DNA from: Thermodesulfatator sp.
GTDB taxonomy: Bacteria; Desulfobacterota; Thermodesulfobacteria; Thermodesulfobacteriales; Thermodesulfobacteriaceae
DNA: 8,477 nucleotides
NCBI GenBank assembly: GCA_026993045.1
Contig: JALWWR010000014.1
Location: forward strand, 1-8,477
Reading direction: 5' to 3'
Shown here one piece after another: positions 1 through 5,501 of the stretch. The notes below the pieces were generated by a model. That model made no database searches. It had not been told where the DNA came from and saw only the letters and a program-made list of their open reading frames with translations. Within the stretch, counting starts at the first letter, position 1, and each line of letters opens with the position of its first letter. The translations under genes were made by a program, and so were the position numbers.

Positions 1-246
1 CACCCGCGTTTCCATGAAATCTCCCCGGGCCATACTCTCGGGGACGCTGGTCCGGAGCTCGTTTTTGACTTCTCCTAACGTGGTCTCCACTTCCAATCCT
101 AAAAGTTCGTTAAGGTTGGCGTTAGGGTCGGCGTCTACCGCCAAAATGGGCCCCTTGTGAGTTTCTACCAGATAGCGAATCAAGAGGGCGGCGGTGGTAG
201 TCTTTCCGGTACCCCCTTTACCGGCTAAGGCGATTCTGATAGCCAT
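1..246 (-). CDS. CooC-like maturation ATPase (N-terminal part, 3' end outside window)
   Basis: The minus-strand frame opens with ATG at 246-244 and runs off the left edge without a stop, so only 82 N-terminal residues are visible. They begin MAIRIALAGKGGTGKTT, the deviant Walker A (KGGxGKT) of the MinD/NifH/CooC class of P-loop ATPases. A VDADPN motif at about residues 38-43, followed by LNELLG, is typical of CooC-type proteins, which insert nickel into carbon monoxide dehydrogenase. MinD or ParA proteins usually have a different motif here. The start is supported by AAAGGAGG at 265-258, inside the end of cimA. The gap to the cimA stop is only 4 nt, so it is probably cotranscribed. CooC is my preferred family call, but the missing C-terminal part, where the CooC metal-binding cysteines lie, could point to another maturation ATPase. 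Confidence 0.8.
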   Translation of the reverse strand, partial: MAIRIALAGKGGTGKTTTAALLIRYLVETHKGPILAVDADPNANLNELLGLEVETTLGEVKNELRTSVPESMARGDFMETRV

Positions 247-250
247 AACT

Positions 251-1849
251 CTAACGGCCTCCTTTCTTTTTACGGTCGCGATAAAGTTTATAAGTATAGC
301 TGTCGAGAAGGGCCTGGCAGCTCGCCTCCAGGATATCTTCCGAGACTCCCACCGTCCCCCACTGGCCGGAGGCGTCCCGGGAGGTAATAAGCACCCTTAC
401 TCGGGCCCCTGTGCCAGGCGTTCCAGGGAGAACCCGGACCTTATAGTCTTCCAGTTTCATCTCCTTTAGGTGAGGGTAAAAGCGTTCCAAGGCCTTCCGA
501 ATGGCATTATCCAAGGCGTTTACCGGGCCGTTTCCCACGGCCGCCGTATGTTCCACTTCTCCCACCCCGGGAGGGACCCTCACCACCACCGTGGCCTCCA
601 CCACCGAGGTGTTTTTTTGAGCGGGTTTGAGATCTAAGACCCGGTAGCCCAAAAGCTCAAAATACTGTTTAGGCTCTCCCATAAGGCGGTACATGAGAAG
701 CTCCAGCGAAGCCTCGGCAGCCTCAAACTCAAACCCTTCAGCCTCCCGTTTTTTCACCTCCTCTACGATCTTGGCCACCACCGGGTCCTCAGGGGCCAGG
801 TCCAACCCAAACTGTCGGGCCTTATAGACGATGTTGGAACGGCCGGAAAGGTCTGAGACCAGGACCCGCCGGACATTGCCCACCCGTTCCGGCTCAATGT
901 GTTCGTAGGTTCGGGGATGGCGCAAGATGGCCGAAACGTGCACGCCGCCTTTATGGGCAAAGGCGCTGCGTCCTACGTAAGGAAGATTTTTGGGATGGGA
1001 TAGGTTGGCCACCTCGAAAATAAAACGGGCCGTCTCGGTTAGCCGGGAAAGGTTCTTTCCAGCCTCACACTCAAAGCCCATCTTCAACACCAGATTAGGA
1101 ATAATAGAGCAGAGGTTGGCATTTCCGCAGCGTTCCCCTACTCCGTTAATGGTTCCTTGAACCTGGCGAGCCCCTTCCAAGACCGCCGCCAAACTGTTGG
1201 CCACCGCGCACTCGCTATCGTTGTGGGCATGAATACCAAAGGGACCTTCCCCTAAACGACGCTTAACTTCCTTGAAAATGGCCACCATCTCGTGCGGGAG
1301 GGTCCCTCCGTTGGTATCACAAAGCACTAGACAATCCGCCCCGGCCTCCCGGGCCCGCTTTAAGGTCTCCACGGCGTAATCAGGGTCTTCTTTAAAACCG
1401 TCGAAGAAGTGTTCGGCATCGTAAAAGAGTTTTTGGACATGAGGACGCAAAAATCGCAAAGAAGCCTCGATGATTTCTAAATTACGTTCAAGGGTGGTCT
1501 TCAAGGCCTCCTTTACGTGAATAGTCCAGGATTTTCCGAAAATGGTCACCACCGGAGTCTTGGCCTCCAGCAGGGCCTTTAGATTTTCGTCTAGATGGGC
1601 CTCTTTTCGGGGATGATGGGTGCTTCCGAAGGCCGCCATCTGGGCGTGTTTTAACTGATAGTCCCGAATTTCTTTAAAAAACCGCCCGTCTTTAGGATTG
1701 GAGCCGGGCCAGCCCCCTTCAATATAGTCTATCCCTAATTCGTCTAACTTAAGGGCCACCCGGATCTTGTCCTCTACCGAGAGATTGAAGTCTTCGGCTT
1801 GGGTCCCGTCCCTTAAGGTAGTGTCGTAGATCTCTATCCGGCGGCTCAT
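251..1849 (-). CDS. cimA: (R)-citramalate synthase, CimA type
   Basis: This cytoplasmic enzyme condenses acetyl-CoA with pyruvate to (R)-citramalate, the first step of threonine-independent isoleucine synthesis. The protein has 532 residues, the usual length for the long CimA type found in Geobacter-like bacteria. An HMGL-like TIM barrel starts with YDTTLRDGTQAE (8-19, catalytic Arg13 and metal ligand Asp14). The metal-binding HAHND is at 207-211 and the NGVGERCGNANL motif at 235-246. A LeuA-type regulatory domain occupies roughly 390-520. 2-Isopropylmalate synthase and homocitrate synthase share the fold, but the YDTTLRDGTQAE opening, the length and the lysC neighbour favour CimA. The start ATG at 1849 overlaps the lysC stop (ATGA), with AGGAGGAG just upstream. 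The LeuA-type domain suggests isoleucine feedback, which is inference. Confidence 0.93.
   Translation of the reverse strand: MSRRIEIYDTTLRDGTQAEDFNLSVEDKIRVALKLDELGIDYIEGGWPGSNPKDGRFFKEIRDYQLKHAQMAAFGSTHHPRKEAHLDENLKALLEAKTPVVTIFGKSWTIHVKEALKTTLERNLEIIEASLRFLRPHVQKLFYDAEHFFDGFKEDPDYAVETLKRAREAGADCLVLCDTNGGTLPHEMVAIFKEVKRRLGEGPFGIHAHNDSECAVANSLAAVLEGARQVQGTINGVGERCGNANLCSIIPNLVLKMGFECEAGKNLSRLTETARFIFEVANLSHPKNLPYVGRSAFAHKGGVHVSAILRHPRTYEHIEPERVGNVRRVLVSDLSGRSNIVYKARQFGLDLAPEDPVVAKIVEEVKKREAEGFEFEAAEASLELLMYRLMGEPKQYFELLGYRVLDLKPAQKNTSVVEATVVVRVPPGVGEVEHTAAVGNGPVNALDNAIRKALERFYPHLKEMKLEDYKVRVLPGTPGTGARVRVLITSRDASGQWGTVGVSEDILEASCQALLDSYTYKLYRDRKKKGGR
258..265 (-). promoter_or_regulatory. Ribosome binding site of the CooC-like gene
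   Basis: AAAGGAGG on the minus strand lies 11 nt before the ATG at 246. It sits inside the last codons of cimA, where it is read as Lys-Gly-Gly. It fixes the start of the CooC-like gene and suggests translational coupling with cimA. Confidence 0.75.
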
Positions 1850-2340
1850 TTCTCCTCCTGCGGAGGTTGGTCTAGACCAAAGGCCTCATGTAAGGCCCTT
1901 ACCGCCAACTCGGTATATTTTTCATCAATCACGCAAGAGACCTTGATCTCGGAGGTGGAGATCATCATGATATTTACGCCGTGACGGGCCAAGGTCTCAA
2001 ACATCTTGGAGGCCACCCCGGCATGGGTGCGCATCCCCGCCCCCACGATAGAGACCTTGGAGATAGCTTCCGAGCTTTCCACCCGCTCCGCCCCTATCTT
2101 TTGGGCTACCTCTTCCACCAGCTTCAAGGCCTCGCGCAAAGTAGTCCGCGGCACGGTGAAAGTGAGATCGGCCTTCCCATCCGGGCGGCCGGTCTGGATG
2201 ATCATGTCCACCAGGATACCCCTTTCAGCAATAGGACCAAAGATCTTAGCCGCTACCCCAGGCTGATCCGGGACTCCGTAAAGGCTGATACGGGCCTCAT
2301 TCCGGTTATAAGTAACTCCTGAAACCAAGACCTTTTCCAT
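1846..2340 (-). CDS. Possible internally initiated beta subunit of aspartate kinase
   Basis: An in-frame ATG at 2340-2338 (Met246 of LysC) is preceded by GAGGAGG at 2355-2349 with an 8-nt spacing. Translation from it would give a 164-residue protein made of the two ACT domains and no catalytic domain. Known alpha2beta2 aspartokinases (B. subtilis AKII, Corynebacterium LysC) make such a regulatory subunit from the same position. I recall the B. subtilis beta chain as 163 residues. The caution is that GAG-GAG-GAC-GAA-GAG also simply encodes an acidic linker, so the Shine-Dalgarno match could be accidental. Confidence 0.55.
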   Translation of the reverse strand: MEKVLVSGVTYNRNEARISLYGVPDQPGVAAKIFGPIAERGILVDMIIQTGRPDGKADLTFTVPRTTLREALKLVEEVAQKIGAERVESSEAISKVSIVGAGMRTHAGVASKMFETLARHGVNIMMISTSEIKVSCVIDEKYTELAVRALHEAFGLDQPPQEEK

Positions 2341-3075
2341 CTCTTCGTCCTCCTCGGTGATAATGGTGCCAGGGGCCTCCGAAAAGGTAGATCTTACATG
2401 GACCGGCACCTTATAGACCATGGCCAGCTCCACCGCCCGAATATCAAGCACCTTAGCTCCGGCGCTAGCAAGCTCCAGCATCTCCTCGTAAGAAAGACGG
2501 GGGATTTTACAGGCCTGAGAGACAATTCGGGGATCGGCGGTATAGACCCCCTCCACGTCGGTAAAGATCTCACACAGGTCGGCCCTTAGCGCCGCGGCCA
2601 AGGCCACCGCCGTAGTGTCCGAGCCCCCTCGGCCCAAAGTGGTAATATCTCCTTCTGGGGTAATACCTTGAAACCCGGCTACCACTATGATCTTACCCTG
2701 AGAAAGGCCCTTCCGCAGACGTTCCGTGGGAATCTCTTGGATACGGGCCCGGGTAAAAAGTTCGTCGGTGTAGATGGGAATCTGGTAGCCTAGAAGGGCC
2801 TCGGCCGGATAACCTTGGGCCTGAAGGGTGATGGAAAGCAGGGCCGAGGTAACCTGTTCCCCGGTAGCCACCAACATATCTAGTTCACGAGGGGCTGGCT
2901 CCGGGGTTATCTCATAAGCCAGAGAAAGCAGCCGATCGGTCTCGCCCGCCATGGCCGAGACCACCACTACCAGATCGTGGCCTTGGTCCTTATACCGGGC
3001 CACCCGTTGGGCCACCTTCCGAATCTTTTCTAAGTCCGCAACCGAAGTGCCTCCGTATTTCTGCACGATTAGCAT
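1846..3075 (-). CDS. lysC: Aspartate kinase, monofunctional, two ACT domains
   Basis: Aspartate kinase phosphorylates L-aspartate to aspartyl phosphate, opening the route to lysine/diaminopimelate, threonine and methionine. I chose the ATG at 3075 (409 residues, MLIVQKYGGTS...). Its first residues are the canonical family N-terminus, and AAAGGAGGGAG lies upstream. A TTG at 3126 in the same frame adds 17 unrelated residues and overlaps the preceding gene. Visible motifs are KYGGTS (6-11), GFQG (134-137), TLGRGGSDTTA (147-157) and TDVEGVYTADPR (172-183). Two C-terminal ACT domains lie at about 260-325 and 342-405, the usual site of Lys or Thr feedback. The length matches the Bacillus subtilis alpha subunit, which I recall as 408 residues. 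An internal start near residue 246 could give a beta subunit (separate entry). Confidence 0.96.
   Translation of the reverse strand: MLIVQKYGGTSVADLEKIRKVAQRVARYKDQGHDLVVVVSAMAGETDRLLSLAYEITPEPAPRELDMLVATGEQVTSALLSITLQAQGYPAEALLGYQIPIYTDELFTRARIQEIPTERLRKGLSQGKIIVVAGFQGITPEGDITTLGRGGSDTTAVALAAALRADLCEIFTDVEGVYTADPRIVSQACKIPRLSYEEMLELASAGAKVLDIRAVELAMVYKVPVHVRSTFSEAPGTIITEEDEEMEKVLVSGVTYNRNEARISLYGVPDQPGVAAKIFGPIAERGILVDMIIQTGRPDGKADLTFTVPRTTLREALKLVEEVAQKIGAERVESSEAISKVSIVGAGMRTHAGVASKMFETLARHGVNIMMISTSEIKVSCVIDEKYTELAVRALHEAFGLDQPPQEEK
1854..1866 (-). promoter_or_regulatory. Hairpin masking the cimA ribosome binding site
   Basis: On the mRNA the sequence is CCUCC-GCA-GGAGG: five G-C-rich base pairs closed by a three-base loop. 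The 3' arm is the cimA Shine-Dalgarno, 4 nt before its ATG at 1849. The 5' arm is anti-Shine-Dalgarno sequence. The whole element lies in the last lysC codons (Pro-Pro-Gln-Glu-Glu), so a ribosome finishing lysC would open it. Confidence 0.5.
2349..2355 (-). promoter_or_regulatory. Internal Shine-Dalgarno within lysC
   Basis: GAGGAGG on the minus strand lies 8 nt before the internal ATG at 2340, at the junction between the kinase domain and the ACT domains. It is as good as the sites used by the full-length genes around it. Confidence 0.5.
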
Positions 3076-3079
3076 GGGT

Positions 3080-3385
3080 TTATTTTCTCCCTCCTTTATT
3101 GCCCGTCCATACTGGATCTTCCCCAAAGTGTAAAAACCACCACTCCTCGGGGCTAGCTCCCTGATCGTTGGGAGCCAGTTCTATCCGGTAATGATCGCAA
3201 TACTCCATAAGTAGCTGATAGGCTTCGTTTAGGGCCTTCATCTTTTGGGGATCGCCTCCTCGATCAGGATGCAAAGTTACCGCTTTTTTCCGGTAGGCCT
3301 CCCGGATTTCCGCCCGAGTGGTCTGCCGGGGCAAGCCCAAAAGTCGCCGGGCCGCTTCGAGCTTCTCCCAACGTTCCAGAGACAT
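3080..3385 (-). CDS. Small J-domain (DnaJ-like) protein
   Basis: The 101-residue protein has a complete J domain at about residues 9-62. The Hsp70-stimulating HPD motif is at 39-41, inside helix II (AYRKKAVTLHPDRGGD), and helix III is KMKALNEAYQLLMEY. No Gly/Phe linker, zinc finger or substrate-binding domain follows, so it is a minimal class C J-protein rather than DnaJ itself. The short tail contains EEWWFLHFGEDPVW, an aromatic-acidic segment that I associate with small J-proteins of Desulfobacterota-type bacteria. Its role is probably to recruit DnaK to a specific client, but none can be named from sequence. It is the first gene of the run before lysC, ending 4 nt before the lysC ATG. The start ATG at 3385 has a modest AGAGG 11 nt upstream. 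Confidence 0.88.
   Translation of the reverse strand: MSLERWEKLEAARRLLGLPRQTTRAEIREAYRKKAVTLHPDRGGDPQKMKALNEAYQLLMEYCDHYRIELAPNDQGASPEEWWFLHFGEDPVWTGNKGGRK
3087..3097 (-). promoter_or_regulatory. Ribosome binding site deciding the lysC start
   Basis: AAAGGAGGGAG on the minus strand lies 11-14 nt before the ATG at 3075, inside the last codons of the J-domain gene. It supports the 409-residue LysC over the TTG start at 3126, which has no comparable site. Confidence 0.75.
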
Positions 3386-3426
3386 TCCTAGCCTAACCTC
3401 TGAATTTCTAGTAAAATTTTAATCAC

Positions 3427-3458
3427 GTATTATTACCTCTCTTGTCTATTCCTGACAA
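3427..3458 (-). promoter_or_regulatory. Candidate promoter of the J-domain/lysC/cimA/cooC run
   Basis: On the minus strand a -35-like TTGTCA (3458-3453, 5 of 6 to TTGACA) is followed by a 17-nt spacer and TAATAA (3435-3430, a weak -10). TAATAC at 3432-3427 overlaps it with a 20-nt spacer. It would leave a leader of about 35-40 nt before the ATG at 3385. The -35 box lies within the first codons or leader of the divergent mtaB gene. The prediction is by eye. Confidence 0.35.
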
Positions 3459-3459
3459 G
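3441..3459. repeat. Inverted repeat at the start of mtaB
   Basis: CTTGTC and GACAAG are perfect 6-bp arms separated by 7 nt. The right arm overlaps the AAGGA just before the mtaB ATG at 3463 and the -35-like box of the divergent promoter. It could act as a DNA operator or as an RNA hairpin over the ribosome binding region. Confidence 0.4.
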
Positions 3460-3462
3460 GAC

Positions 3463-4767
3463 ATGATCCGAAACGGAAAACGAATAGGCGTTTTCACTTT
3501 AGGCTGCAAGGTCAACCAGGTGGAGGGGGCTTACTTGAAAGAGGCCCTGGCCTCCCAAGGGGCCCGTATAGTGCCCTTTAAAGAACCGGCCTCCCTTTAC
3601 GTCCTCAACACCTGCGCCGTTACGGCCCGGGCCGCGGCCGAAGGGCGCAAACTCATACGGCAGGCCTTAGTCCGCCATCCCGAATTGGTCCTAGTTACCG
3701 GTTGTTATGCCCAGACCGCCCCGGAAGAAATTAAGACCTTAGACCCCCATCGAGTTGCGGTCTTGGGACACCAAGAAAAATTTCGGCTCCCGGAAATCTT
3801 GAAAGCGCATTCTTTTAAAGATTTGGTCGGGAAGATTCTGGTCACCCCCAGCGCCCATTTGAAACGGGCCGAGCCTGCTCCCTTGACCCACTTTCCGGGA
3901 CACACTAGGGCCTTTCTCCGGGTGCAAGATGGCTGTAGCGCTCGCTGCGCCTATTGCATCGTACCTTTAGCCCGGGGACCTTCTCGCAGTCTTCCCCTAG
4001 AAGAAATCCGCTTCCAGGCGCAGCGCTTTCTTGAGGCTGGCTACCAAGAAATAGTGGTAACCGGTATTCACCTGGGACATTGGGGCCGGGATTTGAATCC
4101 TCCCAAAACCCTCCTCCATCTCCTTGAAGCCTTGGAATCTTTAGACGGCTTTCGGATTAGGCTCTCTTCGCTAGAAGTAAACGAGGTCTCTTTAGGGCTC
4201 TTATCTTGGGGTGAGAAGAGCGCCAAATTTTGCCCTCATTTTCATATTCCCCTTCAAAGCGGTTCGGCCCGCCTCCTTAAAGCCATGGGGCGAAATTACA
4301 CTCCTCAAGAATATTTGGAAGTTCTTTGGGAAATAAGGAGGCGTTTTCCGCAGGCGGCCTTGGGGGCCGACGTCATGGTAGGTTTTCCAGGAGAAACGGA
4401 GCAGGACTTTGAGGCTACCTATAAGCTTATTGCCCAAAGTCCCCTCACTTATTTACACGTTTTCCCTTTTTCCCCTCGGCCCGGGACCCAAGTCTTTAAA
4501 GCCCCCCGGGTAGATCCAACGGAAGTAGAAAGGCGGGCCCAAAAATTGCGGGCGCTAGGTGAAGAAAGAAAGCGCCGCTTTTACCAGGCCCAAGAAGGGC
4601 AGATTCTGGAGGTGTTAGTGGAAAAAAGCTCGGGAGATCTCCTTCAAGGTCTCAGTGAAAACTATCTAACCGTTTATTTTAAAGGCCCCCTCTTTCTCCA
4701 GGGAAAGCGAGTTCGAATAAAAGTAGTTAAGGTGGAGGGCTTCCGGGTCTATGGGGAAAGGCTTTAA
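3463..4767 (+). CDS. mtaB: tRNA t6A37 methylthiotransferase, MtaB type
   Basis: This radical-SAM enzyme converts N6-threonylcarbamoyladenosine at tRNA position 37 into its 2-methylthio form (ms2t6A). In the 434-residue form from the ATG at 3463, the N-terminal MTTase domain has three cluster cysteines in TLGCKVNQ (Cys15), NTCAVT (Cys51) and TGCYAQ (Cys81). The radical-SAM motif CSARCAYC (158-165) carries the second 4Fe-4S cluster. The last ~60 residues form a TRAM-like RNA-binding domain. TLGCKVNQ and the single-TRAM layout favour MtaB over MiaB or RimO. A TTG at 3442 would add 7 residues and has no clear ribosome site. The ATG has AAGGA only 1 nt away, so the start remains uncertain. It is divergent from the lysC run, and its 3' end overlaps pgsA on the other strand. 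Confidence 0.9.
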   Translation: MIRNGKRIGVFTLGCKVNQVEGAYLKEALASQGARIVPFKEPASLYVLNTCAVTARAAAEGRKLIRQALVRHPELVLVTGCYAQTAPEEIKTLDPHRVAVLGHQEKFRLPEILKAHSFKDLVGKILVTPSAHLKRAEPAPLTHFPGHTRAFLRVQDGCSARCAYCIVPLARGPSRSLPLEEIRFQAQRFLEAGYQEIVVTGIHLGHWGRDLNPPKTLLHLLEALESLDGFRIRLSSLEVNEVSLGLLSWGEKSAKFCPHFHIPLQSGSARLLKAMGRNYTPQEYLEVLWEIRRRFPQAALGADVMVGFPGETEQDFEATYKLIAQSPLTYLHVFPFSPRPGTQVFKAPRVDPTEVERRAQKLRALGEERKRRFYQAQEGQILEVLVEKSSGDLLQGLSENYLTVYFKGPLFLQGKRVRIKVVKVEGFRVYGERL

Positions 4768-5266
4768 AGGCTAGATAGAGATAGTGCAGACCGGAGAGAA
4801 CGGTAAGGAAGGCCGTAAAATAATAAAAAGGTTTCAAAAAAGCCGGAGAGAGACTAGCCAAAACTAAAGCCAACGTAAGGATCTGAAAGACGGTGTTAGC
4901 TTTGCTTAAAAGGGTAGGATTTATTTCCGGAGTGGTAGCAAAGAGGTGAAGGATCAAAAAACCGGTAACAATAAATACGTCTCTTGAGACTACCAAGACC
5001 GCTAAAAAAGGCGGAAGGTATTCCTTCCAGGCACAAATTACATAAAGGGTGTCCAACAAAAATTTATCGGCTAAAGGATCTAAGACCGCTCCTAAGGGGC
5101 TTTTTTGATGTAAAACTCGGGCTAAGAAGCCATCCAAAGCGTCCGAAACTCCGGCCAGAATAAAAAAGATCAAAGCTATCTCGCGTTTGCCATCTAAAAG
5201 ATAGATTACCACCACCGGAATTAAAAGAAGCCGCAGAACCGTGATTAAATTAGGCCACGTAAACAT
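4727..5266 (-). CDS. pgsA: CDP-diacylglycerol--glycerol-3-phosphate 3-phosphatidyltransferase
   Basis: This membrane enzyme makes phosphatidylglycerophosphate from CDP-diacylglycerol and glycerol-3-phosphate, the committed step to phosphatidylglycerol and cardiolipin. The 179 residues fit the PgsA length. The N-terminus MFTWPNLITVLRLLLIP matches the typical (N/P)NxLTxxRxxxxP start. The CDP-alcohol phosphotransferase motif is complete: Asp42, Asp45-Gly46, Ala49-Arg50, Gly59, Asp63 and Asp67. Several hydrophobic segments (about 8-24, 28-41, 69-82, 86-108, 123-143 and 146-167) fit a six-helix protein. A stop codon lies 24 nt upstream in frame, so the ATG at 5266 is the likely start, but no good Shine-Dalgarno precedes it. 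The 3' end overlaps mtaB by 41 nt in convergent orientation. Confidence 0.88.
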   Translation of the reverse strand: MFTWPNLITVLRLLLIPVVVIYLLDGKREIALIFFILAGVSDALDGFLARVLHQKSPLGAVLDPLADKFLLDTLYVICAWKEYLPPFLAVLVVSRDVFIVTGFLILHLFATTPEINPTLLSKANTVFQILTLALVLASLSPAFLKPFYYFTAFLTVLSGLHYLYLAFKAFPHRPGSPPP

Positions 5267-5281
5267 GAAGGCGTTTAATCT

Positions 5282-5310
5282 GTCTTAGCCAAAGTTTGGG
5301 ATCTTTTCAA
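5282..5310 (-). promoter_or_regulatory. Candidate pgsA promoter
   Basis: Minus-strand TTGAAA (5310-5305, 5 of 6 to the -35 consensus), a 17-nt spacer and TAAGAC (5287-5282, a weak -10) lie 15 nt before the pgsA ATG. Transcription would start only about 8 nt before the ATG, which fits the missing Shine-Dalgarno. The prediction is by eye. Confidence 0.35.
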
Positions 5311-5331
5311 TCTAAACCCTTAAGATCTCCC
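5298..5331. repeat. Imperfect inverted repeat over the pgsA -35 region
   Basis: GGGATCTT (5298-5305) pairs with AAGATCtCCC (5322-5331) with one unpaired base and a 16-nt loop. It overlaps the candidate -35 box of pgsA, so it could be an operator. It is followed on the plus strand by AAAAATTTTT. Confidence 0.3.
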
Positions 5332-5424
5332 AAAAATTTTTAAACTACACCGACTCTCTCTCAAGAAAATTTACCCACCAGTTTTTTGATTCCATCTCCG
5401 GGGAAAAGCTTATATTTTGTGGGT

Positions 5425-5481
5425 CCTCCTTTAAAAGTATTATTTGGATATATACAAATGGAAAGGATGTCTAAAAGGAGG
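5425..5481. repeat. Nested inverted repeat with Shine-Dalgarno-like outer arms
   Basis: Outer arms CCTCCTTT (5425-5432) and AAAGGAGG (5474-5481) are perfect 8-bp inverted copies 41 nt apart. Between them lies a near-perfect 18-bp palindrome with ATTTG (5442-5446) and CAAAT (5455-5459) around an ATATAT centre. No start codon is suitably placed after either AAAGGAGG to begin a plausible gene. Confidence 0.45.
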
Positions 5482-5501
5482 GCGGTATTTTGATAATCAA
5501 G

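Larger units (their letters stand above)
5267..5501. other. Non-coding stretch between pgsA and tRNA-Arg
   Basis: These 235 nt contain no convincing gene. They hold the candidate pgsA promoter, an inverted repeat over its -35 box, and a larger nested inverted repeat at 5425-5481. No clear Rho-independent terminator for the tRNA is visible. Confidence 0.6.

Noticed and set aside
194..469. Plus-strand frames opposite the CooC-like gene, cimA, lysC, mtaB, the second phosphatidyltransferase and comM
   Set aside because: They lie wholly or largely antisense to well-supported genes and have no recognisable domains.
3076..3126. TTG start giving a 426-residue aspartate kinase
   Set aside because: The extra 17 residues do not fit the family, overlap the J-domain gene and lack a ribosome site. 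The ATG at 3075 begins the canonical MLIVQKYGGTS.
5345..5395. Minus-strand 16-codon frame (MESKNWWVNFLERESV) ahead of pgsA
   Set aside because: GGAG touches the ATG with no spacing, and the peptide shows no leader-peptide feature such as repeated regulatory codons.
5490..5500. TTGATTATCAA next to the tRNA 3' end as an FNR/CRP-type box or attachment site
   Set aside because: The half-sites are separated by 1 nt, not the 4 nt of an FNR box. I see no integrase gene or second copy of the tRNA 3' end in the window.
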